Shown: positions 48,855-58,670, numbered from the stretch's first letter. The stretch: 64,000 nucleotides of DNA from Bryopsis sp. KO-2023 (GCA_030272585.1 BSYQ01000008.1:4774001-4838000); one strand, 5' to 3'. Translations and numbers: made by a program. The notes: generated from the letters alone by a model not told the origin.

Positions 48855-49956
48855 AGTCCTTCACCTGAGGAATGTTGCTGCAAATGTCAACCATCAGATG
48901 AATGATGTGGTGCAGCAGGCTGTGGCAGAAAGGTTGCCTCAGCCACAGGCTCCAGCAGCACTGGGCAAGGCCAGAGCAAAGACACCAGATGCTTGGTATG
49001 GTGACCCTGGTGATATCCCACTGAATGAGTGGCAGGTGCAGTTACAGACATATTTTGATGTGACAGGCACAAGGGATGTAGAGCAGCAGGTTTTAGTGGC
49101 TGCAGGATCACTCAGGGGAGCTGCAGGTACTTGGTGGAGAGGCAGATATGAGGCTGCTCTTGCAGGCCACCAGGAACTGCCTCAGTCACTTGTTGCTTTG
49201 GTTGAACAGCTGAGACAGGAGTTTGGCAAGGTGAACGAGAACCGTGACTTCAGAAGAGAGTGGTCTCGGTTGCGTCAGGGGCGACTTTCGGTTGCTGAGT
49301 ATGTACACAAGTTTCGCAGGCTCACACTGCAGATTCATGACAGCAATCCTGGGGAAAAGCTCTTCAGGTTCATGGAGGGTCTGCACGAGCGTCTGCGGAC
49401 GAAGGTTGAGATGGAAGATCCCAACACCCTCGAAAGAGCGATCGCGCTGGCGGCGACCTGGGAAGGTCCTCTTGAAAACTACCACAGAGATCGCAGTCCC
49501 AGCAGCAGACGCGCAAGGTCGCGCAGGGACAGATCGAAGAGTCGTGGCAGGTCGTTCAGCAGAGGCAGATCCCAGAGCAGAGGTCGCAGTAGCAGTCGAG
49601 GAAGGTATAACACCGAACGCGACAGGTACCACCCGCAGCGTCAGGCACCACACTTAGGTGATCGTATGGAGGTTGATGGCCTCCAGCGTAACCGCGTGGG
49701 GTTTGATGTCAGGGAAGGTCGCAGCGGCAGTAGGGGTCGCAGCGGCAGTCGCGGTGGTGATCGCAGTTACAGTCGCAGTAAAAGCAGAGGACGCAGTGGC
49801 AGTCCTCGCAGACACCAGAGGCAGAAACGAGGAGGAACTGGAGAGGGTTCCTCAGACAGGAGGAGCAGAATGGATATGGGCAGATCAGCAGCACATGTTG
49901 ATTGTTACAGGTGTGGCAAGAAAGGCCACTTCGCCGCTGACTGCTCGGAAAACTAA
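48763..49956 (+). CDS. gag: Element F gag with RS-rich domain and zinc knuckle
   Basis: 397 codons from ATG at 48763. A coiled-coil start is followed by the retrotransposon gag capsid domain near 48980-49440 (PDAWYGDPGDIPLNEWQVQL, AAGTWWRGRYEA, EFGKVNENRDFRREW, SVAEYVHKFRRL). Next is an Arg/Ser dipeptide-rich domain (about 49490-49830) and one CCHC knuckle (CYRCGKKGHFAADC, near 49905-49945). It ends GAA AAC TAA, overlapping the pol frame that is open from 49941. The RS domain is like that of splicing factors and is unusual in gag. Confidence 0.92.
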   Translation: MSGGEEQMGVPAPDPFDLQAMRQMITDLQNEVLHLRNVAANVNHQMNDVVQQAVAERLPQPQAPAALGKARAKTPDAWYGDPGDIPLNEWQVQLQTYFDVTGTRDVEQQVLVAAGSLRGAAGTWWRGRYEAALAGHQELPQSLVALVEQLRQEFGKVNENRDFRREWSRLRQGRLSVAEYVHKFRRLTLQIHDSNPGEKLFRFMEGLHERLRTKVEMEDPNTLERAIALAATWEGPLENYHRDRSPSSRRARSRRDRSKSRGRSFSRGRSQSRGRSSSRGRYNTERDRYHPQRQAPHLGDRMEVDGLQRNRVGFDVREGRSGSRGRSGSRGGDRSYSRSKSRGRSGSPRRHQRQKRGGTGEGSSDRRSRMDMGRSAAHVDCYRCGKKGHFAADCSEN

Positions 49957-52900
49957 AGAGGTCAAGGGCTGGAGAGTCCCTTGGCCGGAATGAAAAGGTG
50001 AAGGAGGACAGAAGAGGAGTGTGGGAGGGCCGGCGTAGCCACCCACACAAGGAGGCTACCATGGGGAGGGTAGCATCTGTTTCAGGGAAGCAGAACCTGG
50101 CAGGTGGTGTGCCTTGTGAAGCCACACCGAAAGGGAAGGTCGGTCGTTTGGAAAACGTTGAATTGGCGGGTACTCTGTTGAAGGCAGAGTCTCCTGCAAG
50201 TAGGTCAGTGGATGAATTGGCGGGTACTCTGCTGGAGGCAGAGTCTCCTGCAAGTAGGTCAGTGGATGAATTGGCGGGTACTCTGTTGGAGGCAGAGTCT
50301 CCTGCAAGTAGGTCAGTGGATGAATTGGCGGGTACTCTGTTGGAGGCAGAGTCTCCTGCAAGTAGGTCAGTGGATGAATTGGCGGGTACTCTGTCGGAGG
50401 CAGAGTCTCCTGCAAGTAGGTCAGTGGATGAATTGGCGGGTACTCTGCTGGGGGCAGAGTCTCCTGCGAGTAGGTCAGTGGATGAATTAGTGGGTGCTGC
50501 TGCAGGGGCAGTAGCATCTGCAGGAATTTTGAAGGAGGTTTCCGGGAATGAGGAGGCTGGTCGGTCGAGTGGAACCACCACCTCTCAGGTCCCAGAGGCA
50601 GGAGGTGCAGGGCCAGGCGGGGCCACACCTGACCTGCATGAGTTTTCTGTGCATGTGAGTGCTGACAGTGATCTGAGGGCAGACACTGCAGACTCGTTTT
50701 CAGTGAGAGAGGAGTCTGGGCTGGGCAGACCTAATGAAGTTTGCTTTCAAGGACATAGCTTAGATGAACCCCCACTTTTGAAGTTGAGAGGAGTCCATGG
50801 GGGGACTCAGGGAATGTTGAAGACCACAGGATTTGTGGCAGGTTGTTTTTCTCGAATATTGATAGATAGTGGAGCAACTGACAATTTTGTTTCAAAAGAT
50901 TGGTTGCTTGAAAATGGCATTCAGACAGAAGCTGCTGAGGTACTGACTGAGGTGCAGTTAGCAGATGGTAAAACCTCAGAAAAGGTAGAAAAAGAACTGC
51001 AGGCCAGTGTCAAAATGGGCAAGTTTGTGTCAGAGGAAAAGATGTATGCCATAACACTAGGGAGGTACGACCTGGTGTTAGGAATGTCTTGGTTAAGCAA
51101 ACACAACCCTGTCATAGATTGGCAAAAGAAGTTGTTGGTTTTGCAGACACCTCAGGGAGCAGTCAATCTTAGAATGCAGACTGGTAGAGTAGAAGATTGC
51201 AGTACAGCAGAATTGGATCTGATGTCTGCAACAGAGTTCGCACAGGTTGCTCGCAAGGGCAGACCCATATATTTACTTCATTTGAGAGAAGTGGATGTTG
51301 AACATGCCATAAATGGGTTAGAAAGTACTGAAGCAGTAAAAGGAAGTTTTGCAGATACAATCTCAGAGGAAGAAAGAGAAGCTTTGCAGTTGGAAAAAGA
51401 AATCAGAAAAGAGTTTCAGGATTTGTTCAAAGAAGAACTGCCTCAGGAGTTACCTCCTGACAGAGGTGTTAACCACAAGATAGAACTTGTGGAAGGGGCA
51501 GAACCAGTAAAGAAGGGACTTTACAGGGCTAGTTTTGCAGAAAGAGAAGAACTGAAAAAGCAGTTGGCAGAGTTGCTGAAACAGGGTTTTATCAGACCTA
51601 GCAAGTCACCCTGGGGATCACCAGTTTTATTCGTTCCAAAGAAAAATGGGAAGTTGAGGATGTGTGTCGATTTCAGGGCACTGAATAAACTGACAGTGAA
51701 AAACAGGTATCCTATTCCAAGGATTGAGGAGTTGCTAGATCAGATTCAAGGAGCTCGTTGTTTCAGTAAAATAGATCTCTGCTCAGGTTATCATCAAGTG
51801 CGGTTGGACCCTGCAGATTCAGAAAAGACGGCCTTCCGCACTAGATATGGGCTTTTTGAATATGTGGTTCTTCCTTTTGGGCTGACAAATGCCCCTGCCA
51901 CCTTTATGAACACCATGAACCATGTTCTTCATGATTTCTTGGATATTTTCTGCATAGTTTATCTGGATGACATTTTGGTTTACAGCAGGAATTGGGCTGA
52001 ACACAAGGTTCACTTGCAGAAAGTGCTGCAGAGACTGAGGGAACAGAAACTGTATGCTTCAGCTACTAAATGTGACATCTGCAAGATGCAGGTGGAGTTT
52101 TTGGGGCATGAAGTGAGTGCTGCAGGTATACAGGTGTTGCAGAGCAAAGTGCAGATCATCAGGGACTGGCCTCCCTTAACGTCAGTGAAGGACCTCAGAT
52201 CCTTCCTTGGCCTGGCAAATTACTACAGAAGGTTCATCAAGGACTTCTCTGCCAGGGCTAAGCCATTGACTGCCTTGCTGAAGAAGGAAGCAAGCTGGCA
52301 ATGGACAGAAAGGGAAGCTGCGTCAATGCAGGATATTAAGGAGGCATTGATGTCTGCACCAGTGTTGTTGGTGCCTGACCCAGGATTGAAGTTTGAAGTC
52401 ACCACTGATGCTTCAGACTATGCTATTGGAGCAGTCCTTACACAGGACCATGGACAGGGTCAGCAACCTGTGGCCTATGAAAGCAGGAAACTGCAACCTG
52501 CAGAACTGAATTATGCTACCCATGAGAAGGAGCTCTTGGCCATTGTACATGCACTCAAGGTGTGGAGGCACTATCTGGATGCTCAGGAGTTTGTGGTGCA
52601 CACTGATCATGCACCGCTGAAGTATCTACAGACTCAGCCTCAGTTGTCCAAGAGGCAGGCAAGGTGGATGGAGACCTTGCAATCCTTCAAGTTTGAGATC
52701 AAGTACAGACCTGGAAGAGACAATGTGGTGGCAGATGCACTGAGCAGGGCCACACATCAGACTGCAAGGGAGCAGCCTGAGGTCAATGCACAAGCAAGAT
52801 TGGACCTGACCCAGGGATTTCAGGAGGAGGTCAAGGAGGCCTATCAAAAGGATCCTTTGTGCAAGCAATTGATTGAGGCACACTACAGACCAGCTCATGT

Positions 52901-54257
52901 GAAATGGGATGGTCAGAGGCTTTGGAGAAGGGTTTGCAATGCCTGGAAATGGTGGATACCTGATGCAGATGGGCTCAGGGAGAAGTTGCTCCATGACTGC
53001 CATGAATCAGCATTGGCAGGACATCTGGGCAGACGAAAAACGCTGGTCAGAGTGCAGGCGCATTACTTCTGGCCACGCATTTCAGGCACAGTACAGAAGT
53101 ATGTCAAGAATTGCATCCCCTGTCAGAGAAATAAGGCTTCTAATCAGAGGCCTTTGGGTAAGCTGCAGCCTCTGCCTATTCCTGATGGCAGGTGGTCCAG
53201 TGTTTCAATGGATTTTGTAGGCCCTTTGCCTAAAACCAGGAAGGGGTCAGATTATTTGCTTGTGGTAGTGGACAGATTCAGTAAGATGTTGCGATTGATT
53301 CCAACCAAACAAACGGTAACTGCAGCAGGTGTTGCAGATTTATTCTTTCAGAATGTAGTTCGTTTCTTTGGGTTGCCTCAAGAGATTGTTTCGGATAGAG
53401 ACAGTCGGTTCACTAGTAATTTTTGGAGAGCTCTGTGGAAGAGAGCAAATACTAGATTGGCAATGTCTAGTAGTTACCACCCTGAGACAGACGGGCAGAC
53501 AGAAAGGGCTAACAGAACTGTGCAGGAGATTCTGCGAAATTATGTTGAGCCTGCAGGTGCAGATTGGGAAGAGCATTTGGCTGCTGCAGAGTTTGCTTAC
53601 AACTCCAGCATCAATGCCACTACAGGATTCTCTCCCTTTTTCCTTATGTACGGGCAGAATCCCCGAACTCCTGCAAGTGCTGTAGCAACTACAGCCTGCC
53701 CTGCGGTGGATGATTGGTGGACTACTTGGCAGCAAGCTCTGCTTGCTGGCAGAGACAACATTGCTCAAGCTCAGGATCGACAACGCCAGGTGGCGGATCA
53801 AACCAGGCGGGGAGGGGGCTTTGAGCCAGGCGAAAAAGTTTTTCTGGCAACCAAGGACTTACCCCTACCTGATGTACTGAGCAGGAAACTAACTGCAAAG
53901 TTCTGTGGGCCATTTGAGGTGGTAGAAAGGCTGTCAGAGGTGACAGTCAGGTTGAGGCTGCCAGGGCATTGGCGAATCCATGATGTGTTTCATGTGTCCA
54001 AGCTGAAGCCTGCCTTTATTGATCAGGAGGGCAGTTTTCCAGCCAGGAGGACACACACACTGCAGCCTGAACCAGAGCTGGTTGAGGGGCAAGAGGAATA
54101 CCTGGTGGACAGGATTCTTGCAGAAAGGACTGTCAGAGGCAGGAAGCAGTACCTTGTCAGGTGGCAGGGCTATGACCAGTCAGAGGATACATGGGAGCCT
54201 GCCAGAAACTTGCGAAACGCACCGGACAAGTTACGTGAGTTTGAGATAAGGAGCTGA
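49941..54257 (+). CDS. pol: Element F pol: protease, RT, RNase H, integrase, chromodomain
   Basis: The frame is open from 49941 (overlap with gag, -1 register), and its first ATG is at 50061. An N-terminal region carries six to seven copies of an 18-residue unit. The protease DSGAT lies near 50866. RT has FVPKKNGKLRMCVDFR and catalytic YLDD near 51961, and RNase H begins near 52400. Integrase has a zinc finger (HESALAGH...CIPC), Asp in MDFVG near 53212, SDRD near 53391 and Glu in TERANR near 53505. The chromodomain is at about 54095-54240 (VDRILAE..YLVRWQGY..TWEP). All catalytic residues are present. It should encode a working polyprotein of a plant- or fungus-type chromovirus. Confidence 0.96.
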   Translation: MLGKLKRSRAGESLGRNEKVKEDRRGVWEGRRSHPHKEATMGRVASVSGKQNLAGGVPCEATPKGKVGRLENVELAGTLLKAESPASRSVDELAGTLLEAESPASRSVDELAGTLLEAESPASRSVDELAGTLLEAESPASRSVDELAGTLSEAESPASRSVDELAGTLLGAESPASRSVDELVGAAAGAVASAGILKEVSGNEEAGRSSGTTTSQVPEAGGAGPGGATPDLHEFSVHVSADSDLRADTADSFSVREESGLGRPNEVCFQGHSLDEPPLLKLRGVHGGTQGMLKTTGFVAGCFSRILIDSGATDNFVSKDWLLENGIQTEAAEVLTEVQLADGKTSEKVEKELQASVKMGKFVSEEKMYAITLGRYDLVLGMSWLSKHNPVIDWQKKLLVLQTPQGAVNLRMQTGRVEDCSTAELDLMSATEFAQVARKGRPIYLLHLREVDVEHAINGLESTEAVKGSFADTISEEEREALQLEKEIRKEFQDLFKEELPQELPPDRGVNHKIELVEGAEPVKKGLYRASFAEREELKKQLAELLKQGFIRPSKSPWGSPVLFVPKKNGKLRMCVDFRALNKLTVKNRYPIPRIEELLDQIQGARCFSKIDLCSGYHQVRLDPADSEKTAFRTRYGLFEYVVLPFGLTNAPATFMNTMNHVLHDFLDIFCIVYLDDILVYSRNWAEHKVHLQKVLQRLREQKLYASATKCDICKMQVEFLGHEVSAAGIQVLQSKVQIIRDWPPLTSVKDLRSFLGLANYYRRFIKDFSARAKPLTALLKKEASWQWTEREAASMQDIKEALMSAPVLLVPDPGLKFEVTTDASDYAIGAVLTQDHGQGQQPVAYESRKLQPAELNYATHEKELLAIVHALKVWRHYLDAQEFVVHTDHAPLKYLQTQPQLSKRQARWMETLQSFKFEIKYRPGRDNVVADALSRATHQTAREQPEVNAQARLDLTQGFQEEVKEAYQKDPLCKQLIEAHYRPAHVKWDGQRLWRRVCNAWKWWIPDADGLREKLLHDCHESALAGHLGRRKTLVRVQAHYFWPRISGTVQKYVKNCIPCQRNKASNQRPLGKLQPLPIPDGRWSSVSMDFVGPLPKTRKGSDYLLVVVDRFSKMLRLIPTKQTVTAAGVADLFFQNVVRFFGLPQEIVSDRDSRFTSNFWRALWKRANTRLAMSSSYHPETDGQTERANRTVQEILRNYVEPAGADWEEHLAAAEFAYNSSINATTGFSPFFLMYGQNPRTPASAVATTACPAVDDWWTTWQQALLAGRDNIAQAQDRQRQVADQTRRGGGFEPGEKVFLATKDLPLPDVLSRKLTAKFCGPFEVVERLSEVTVRLRLPGHWRIHDVFHVSKLKPAFIDQEGSFPARRTHTLQPEPELVEGQEEYLVDRILAERTVRGRKQYLVRWQGYDQSEDTWEPARNLRNAPDKLREFEIRS
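50164..50492 (+). repeat. 54-bp tandem repeat at start of element F pol
   Basis: About six copies of a 54-bp unit encoding ELAGTLLEAESPASRSVD, before the protease. Copies differ at a few bases. Confidence 0.93.
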
Positions 54258-54431
54258 AAGGACCCGACCAAACAGAGGTGACAGGTTGATATCTCTGACA
54301 GACTGAAGCAACCCCTGACAGAAACAGCGAAAAGAGTGCAGCATACTGGAACAAGAAGCTGTCTAGCAAGTTACGTGCGCAGAGCAGGAAAAGAGAAAGA
54401 GGAGCTTATCGTTCGAAAGGAAGGAGTCAAT

Positions 54432-55298
54432 ATGGATCAGCAACCAGCAAACCAGACCGCCCTTATCGTCTCAACCCCCGCCAGCAGCAGTGAACCAGCA
54501 GAAACTACCCCTGTGGTTATCAGCGGAGAAGCGGTGGAGAAAGCCGACGTGAGCAAGGGGGCAGATGAGGTTGTGGCGTTTGAGGAGGCTGTGCAGGTTC
54601 TGCGGAAGAGGGCAGTCGACGTTGCGGAGTTGGAAAGGCTGAGGAGCAAGTGTCAAAAGGTGGAGCAGGAGAAGTGGAAGCTGCAAGGGTCTCTGAGTGC
54701 TGCCGAAAGTGAGCTGAAAGCGTGGCGAGAGTGGGCGAAGAAAATGCCGGTAACGCGGTTGGATTCCGAAGAGGAGTTGTCCTTCGGCTTCCTGGACACA
54801 GGGCTCCCTGAACCAGAAAAACCTGCAGCAGACCAAAAGAGTGAGATGGAGACGGCGCTGAAAGAAACGGGACGTGGCTGTTCGCTTTGCTTCAAGACGG
54901 CGAGGTCTCTTGGGGCACCAGTGCGGGAGCTCCCATGTCGGAAGCACAGGATATGCTGCAGAGACCTCTGTGTCCAGAGACTCTGGTACGCGCCAGACGT
55001 AACGGTGGAAAAGACGAACCCAGACGGGAGCTTGGACGTGGTCGGACAACTCAGCGAAACGCGAAAGGGGGTTTCGGTGGATGCAGCGAAAGAGTGTGGG
55101 CTATGCCAGCTTCGGGTGCACACGGCCATGGCGCCGAGGGTGCTGACATCCTTGCGAATCGCGCTCGTCAGTCCACCCCTGCCGACGCAACCAGCCTCCC
55201 CGGGACGAACCAATCGTGATTGCGTGCCGCTGCGAGAGGTCCGCTGGAGTGTGCCTGCGCTTGCGCCAAAGAGGGGCTTGAAACGTCCGGCGACCTGA
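54432..55298 (+). CDS. Element F post-pol ORF: coiled-coil and zinc-ligand protein
   Basis: 288 codons from ATG at 54432, with the open frame starting upstream at about 54336. An Ala/Thr/Val-rich start precedes a coiled coil of about 60 residues (near 54600-54740), then an acidic patch. A cluster CSLC, 13 residues, C..H..CC..C follows (near 54869-54975), and about 50 residues later a CGLC pair (near 55097). There is no signal peptide or membrane helix. It has the same plan and position as the B ORF3 and the C extension. The role is unknown; zinc-dependent RNA, DNA or protein binding is inference. Confidence 0.7.
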   Translation: MDQQPANQTALIVSTPASSSEPAETTPVVISGEAVEKADVSKGADEVVAFEEAVQVLRKRAVDVAELERLRSKCQKVEQEKWKLQGSLSAAESELKAWREWAKKMPVTRLDSEEELSFGFLDTGLPEPEKPAADQKSEMETALKETGRGCSLCFKTARSLGAPVRELPCRKHRICCRDLCVQRLWYAPDVTVEKTNPDGSLDVVGQLSETRKGVSVDAAKECGLCQLRVHTAMAPRVLTSLRIALVSPPLPTQPASPGRTNRDCVPLREVRWSVPALAPKRGLKRPAT

Positions 55299-56181
55299 GG
55301 CAGGAATCGACAGGAGGTGTGACCATGGGAGTTGTGGCAGGATTGAATGTGGTTTGCTCAGTGGGTGCAGTGAAAGAGTTGGAATTTTTCAAGGGCTGTC
55401 CAGTTTCTGGTGATCAGTGTGTTGGAAGTGGAATTTTTCAGGCAGGGTTAAACCCTTAGGGCTGTCCAGTTTCTGGTGATCAGTGTGTTGGAGGTGGACA
55501 AGGATCTCTTTTGCAGTTTCTGGACAGGTTGAGATGAAAACTCTGAAGTTTGCAACCTGTTTTGGTTATGAAAATGGTTCACCTGTTGATACATTGCAAG
55601 TCCAGTAAAAGGGGTTTTTATCTTTGTGAGGTTGGTATTTGTTGCCACTTGAGTATGGCTGGTTAAAAGGGCAGATACAGCAACCTGCATGGAGTTTTTA
55701 TTTCAGTTTTGAATATGGAAATTGGTTTGACAAATCAGTGGCAGAATTACAACACTTGAGGGGCTGGAAAAATGAGAGATTTGGGTTCTATTTCAGACTG
55801 CAGATGGAGTGCAGTGTTTGCTTGAAAGAAGGGCTCTGATTTCTCTATATTACAGGTCCATGGATAGTTTGTTGAGCTGAAACATTTCTGTGGGAAGTTT
55901 GGTCCCTGTGAAAGTTATGGTTGTGTCAGAGTGCATAAGGGATAGCAATTTCCAGTGGCAGGACTTAGTATGGTTACATTTATTTTGGACTTGATTATCA
56001 GTGACTGAAATCTGAAAGATGTTTTATTTTAATTCGATACATTGGGTTTGGTCTGAGTTGCAGATATGAATTTTCATTGGCAGAAGTTGGACTAAGAAGT
56101 TATTCACTGATATGGGTTTTGTTAGCTTGCAGTCTCTTGGGTTTTTCCTTTCTAAGTTGCAGTAGGGGCTACTGCAGTTCA
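55299..56181 (+). other. Element F 3' untranslated region
   Basis: Non-coding, T-rich. It has two copies of a 37-bp block starting GGGCTGTCCAGTTTCTGGTG (55393-55430 and 55459-55496). Confidence 0.6.
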
Positions 56182-56193
56182 GGTGGGGAGGAA
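56182..56193 (+). other. Element F polypurine tract
   Basis: GGTGGGGAGGAA, directly before the 3' LTR, identical to element A. Confidence 0.87.
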
Positions 56194-56543
56194 TGTAGTG
56201 AATCGCCTGATTCAGAGCCTGCTGGGCCCTGAATCAGGAGATCTGACTGTAGGTTGGCGAGCTGGCAGCTCAGCAGGTGTCCCTGCTGAACTGGCAGCTC
56301 AGAACATTCTTTGATCTGACCTGATACAGTGATGGGTTCACTGTGTCAGCTCAGTAGTTGTCTGATCAGGGGATCAGGTCTTGTCAGAGGTGCTGCAGCA
56401 GGGTATTTGGGCAGCGCCTCTAGGGTATTGGTACACTTGGTTTTAACCTAGCTTTTAACCTTGTTTGGAGTGCTTTGCACCTTGGTCTCCCTTTGTTTCA
56501 CCTTCAGCTTGGCTGGCAGACTTGCAGAGTCGCAGCCGTTGCA
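56194..56543 (+). repeat. Element F 3' LTR
   Basis: The 350-bp copy of 47236-47585 is followed by AAGAC (56544-56548). Confidence 0.93.
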
Positions 56544-56548
56544 AAGAC

Positions 56549-57017
56549 CTTTCTGCAGCTCCAGTTGTACACCATCAACATGCAACTGCAACATTTCTGG
56601 GAGAACACGAAGAGCATTTGAAGACAAACCTGAATGGGCCTGCAGTTCCACCTCCAACTCCAGCAGCTGCTCAGCTCCCCTTGCGAATGGATAAGGACAC
56701 CTGTGGACAAACAAAGGAAAAGTCGGGAACCGGGAAGAACGAAACACAAGACAAACTGGACAAAGCAGAGCAAACAAATGGAATGAACCCCCCTGAGGAT
56801 GCCTCCCTACTCCAGCACTGGATATCAAGCTTTCCTGACGTCTTCACTGACGACCTACAGCACATTCCGAAAAACAAGTGGAGTAAACGACTTCGAATAT
56901 GTCACAGGGAAATAGACTGGAGAGTACCTATGCACAGAATACCTTTGTCGTCGACAGGAAGACGATACCATCCTACTGGCATCGAGAAACACGAAATCGC
57001 TGAGTTTATGGAAGAAA
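56549..57017 (+). pseudogene. pol: Element G RT N-terminal fragment
   Basis: Continues the left G frame. After a Pro- and Lys-rich linker it shows the typical pre-RT region FPDVFTDDL (near 56833) and the fingers lead-in with RVPMHRIPLS (near 56922) and EKHEIAEFME (near 56985). The frame then enters the inverted segment and ends at 57097. No catalytic palm is present. Confidence 0.65.
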
Positions 57018-57223
57018 CCGTCAGAGAGGTCGAGGACAGAGAACGTCGTCCATTCCGCAGGGATGGAGTCCACCACCGAACGCACATTCAGAGATGACGA
57101 ACCCCAAGGAGGAGAATAGCCATTGAGCGTTCTGAAGTCGACTGTCTTGCGGAGTTTCCCCGATGGCTTCCTCAAGAAGAGAACTGGGGAGAAATGGGCG
57201 CGCTGTCCAGGTAAGAGATGCAT
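57018..57223 (-). pseudogene. pol: Element G inverted RT segment
   Basis: On the minus strand this reads PVLFLRKPSGKLRKTVDFRTLN and LDLSDGFF, which is the RT stretch that should follow the plus-strand fragment just to its left. The piece is therefore inverted in place. No catalytic YxDD lies within it. Confidence 0.65.
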
Positions 57224-57306
57224 GGGCTGAAGCTTTGGATTGGACAGGAAAAAGGAGAGAACAGATCAACGCACGATGAACAGCTCCCAATCGGCATTAT
57301 CACTGT

Positions 57307-57510
57307 GTGGGGGAAGAAGTCCTAATCCTGGATTACGATCGTCTGTCGCGCGAATTGGGAAAACTGGAGCCGATTTGGAAGGGACCTTACAGAATCATTA
57401 CTCACATTTCTGGCAGAAGGTTCAAGGTAGCTCCAGTCACGAGGGAAGTCAAAAAGGGACGCAAGCCTTACTTAATACTTCATGCCAACCAGATGAAGCA
57501 TTATTACTAG
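57307..57510 (+). pseudogene. Element G integrase C-terminal fragment
   Basis: Short frame with KLEPIWKGPYRI and an ending typical of the GPY/F module of Ty3/gypsy integrases. It stops at 57510. The integrase core is missing. Confidence 0.6.
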
Positions 57511-58670
57511 GCTTTGAGGGATCTCCTATTTTTTTTACTAATTTATTTCTCTTTGCGAAATTTCGTTATATCGGAGTTTTTCTGCGCGGTGAAGCGTGTT
57601 GGGAATTTGATTTCAGAGTAGCCTTAATTTCTGTAGATGTGAACTAAATTAGTTGATGAGAGGAGAGATCTTGAAGTATAAGTTTGGAAAGTAGGATTGT
57701 GTCCGGGAACAATTTTCTGTAAGAAAAACACTTGTTCGAAACAAGGCTAAGGCTTGCGATATTAACAAGCGTAAAAGAATTCTGACCTATCCACAGAATC
57801 CAATGGCTCAAAGGAAAAACTTATTTAAACATTTAGATGTCTGTCCGAGTGATCACTTATGAGAAAAACCGAAGAAAACCTTTTGCAGAGTGCAAGCTTA
57901 CAAGTAAAAGTTCGCCACTCAATCCAAGCCTCTTAGTAGCAGCGCTGCTAGCAACACACTATCAATCATATATATCTATCACTCATATCGCCCCTCTTTG
58001 CCTATAAACTCATTTCATACCCCTGCCAAGAGACCCTGTTTTGTTCCACCCCAAAAAATGTGTGCAGAGAATCGTTCACATTTCAGCTTGCTTTCCCTCA
58101 GTTAAAAACAATCCTCTTCTTGTCCCAACTGTGACTGTTTTGAGTTCCTTGTCCCCAGTCTCCAGTAAAACTGTTAGCAAGGAATTTTTAACGCCCAGGG
58201 AGGTTCGTGAAGGATAAGACTCACTGAAAATCTTACAAACAATCGTTCACTGTGGCCCAATTAATACTGCCCATTCAGTTGGTACAGTAACCCACACATT
58301 AACCGCCGACATTCTAACCACTTCCAATCCAGGCCAGTCCAACTAGTACACATGCACATGACTCCCGTACAGGCCTCCCCCACAATGGTTAATCGTGCCC
58401 TCACGATTTACTTCACAAATAGATGCCCAACAGCTTTCCCATTTTGTGAACACTTGTCCCAGTTTTTTCTTTCCTCTATTTGAACCATGCCCAGCAATAC
58501 CACCCACTGACACTATACCTTCCCTCAATGTGTTCTCAATCAAAAATCAATACAAATCCTTTCCCCAATCTGTTCTTCCCATTCCTGTTCAGCATTCAAA
58601 AAACTCACTTCCCCACACTTCCATTCTTCAGTCAAAATTGCTCACATCAAAAAACAGGCTGGAAACTACC
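57511..58670. other. Non-coding stretch between G and H
   Basis: A/T-rich, with no convincing frame and no detected repeat partner in the window. It may contain the 3' end or LTR of G and/or H, but no TG..CA boundaries can be confirmed from a single copy. Confidence 0.4.

Larger units (their letters stand above)
47236..56543 (+). mobile_element. Element F: complete chromovirus with accessory ORFs
   Basis: A 9308-bp element with 350-bp LTRs (47236-47585 and 56194-56543), flanked by AAGAC at 47231-47235 and 56544-56548. Order is LTR, primer binding site, leader with repeats, two small paralogous ORFs, gag, pol with protease, RT, RNase H, integrase and chromodomain, a post-pol ORF, 3' region, polypurine tract and LTR. 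No disabling stop is seen, and the LTRs match wherever compared, so it may be recent and active. Confidence 0.95.
46965..57510 (+). mobile_element. Element G: decayed Ty3/gypsy remnant, split by F
   Basis: Two pieces, 46965-47235 and 56544-57510, flank element F. They join in one frame after one AAGAC copy is removed. The piece contains the start of an RT, an inverted RT segment, and the C-terminal module of an integrase, with the middle of pol deleted. The left part is cut by element I. No LTR of G is identified with confidence. Confidence 0.7.

Noticed and set aside
57511-58670. LTR of G or H in this stretch
   Set aside because: Only one copy is present, so TG..CA ends and duplications cannot be verified.
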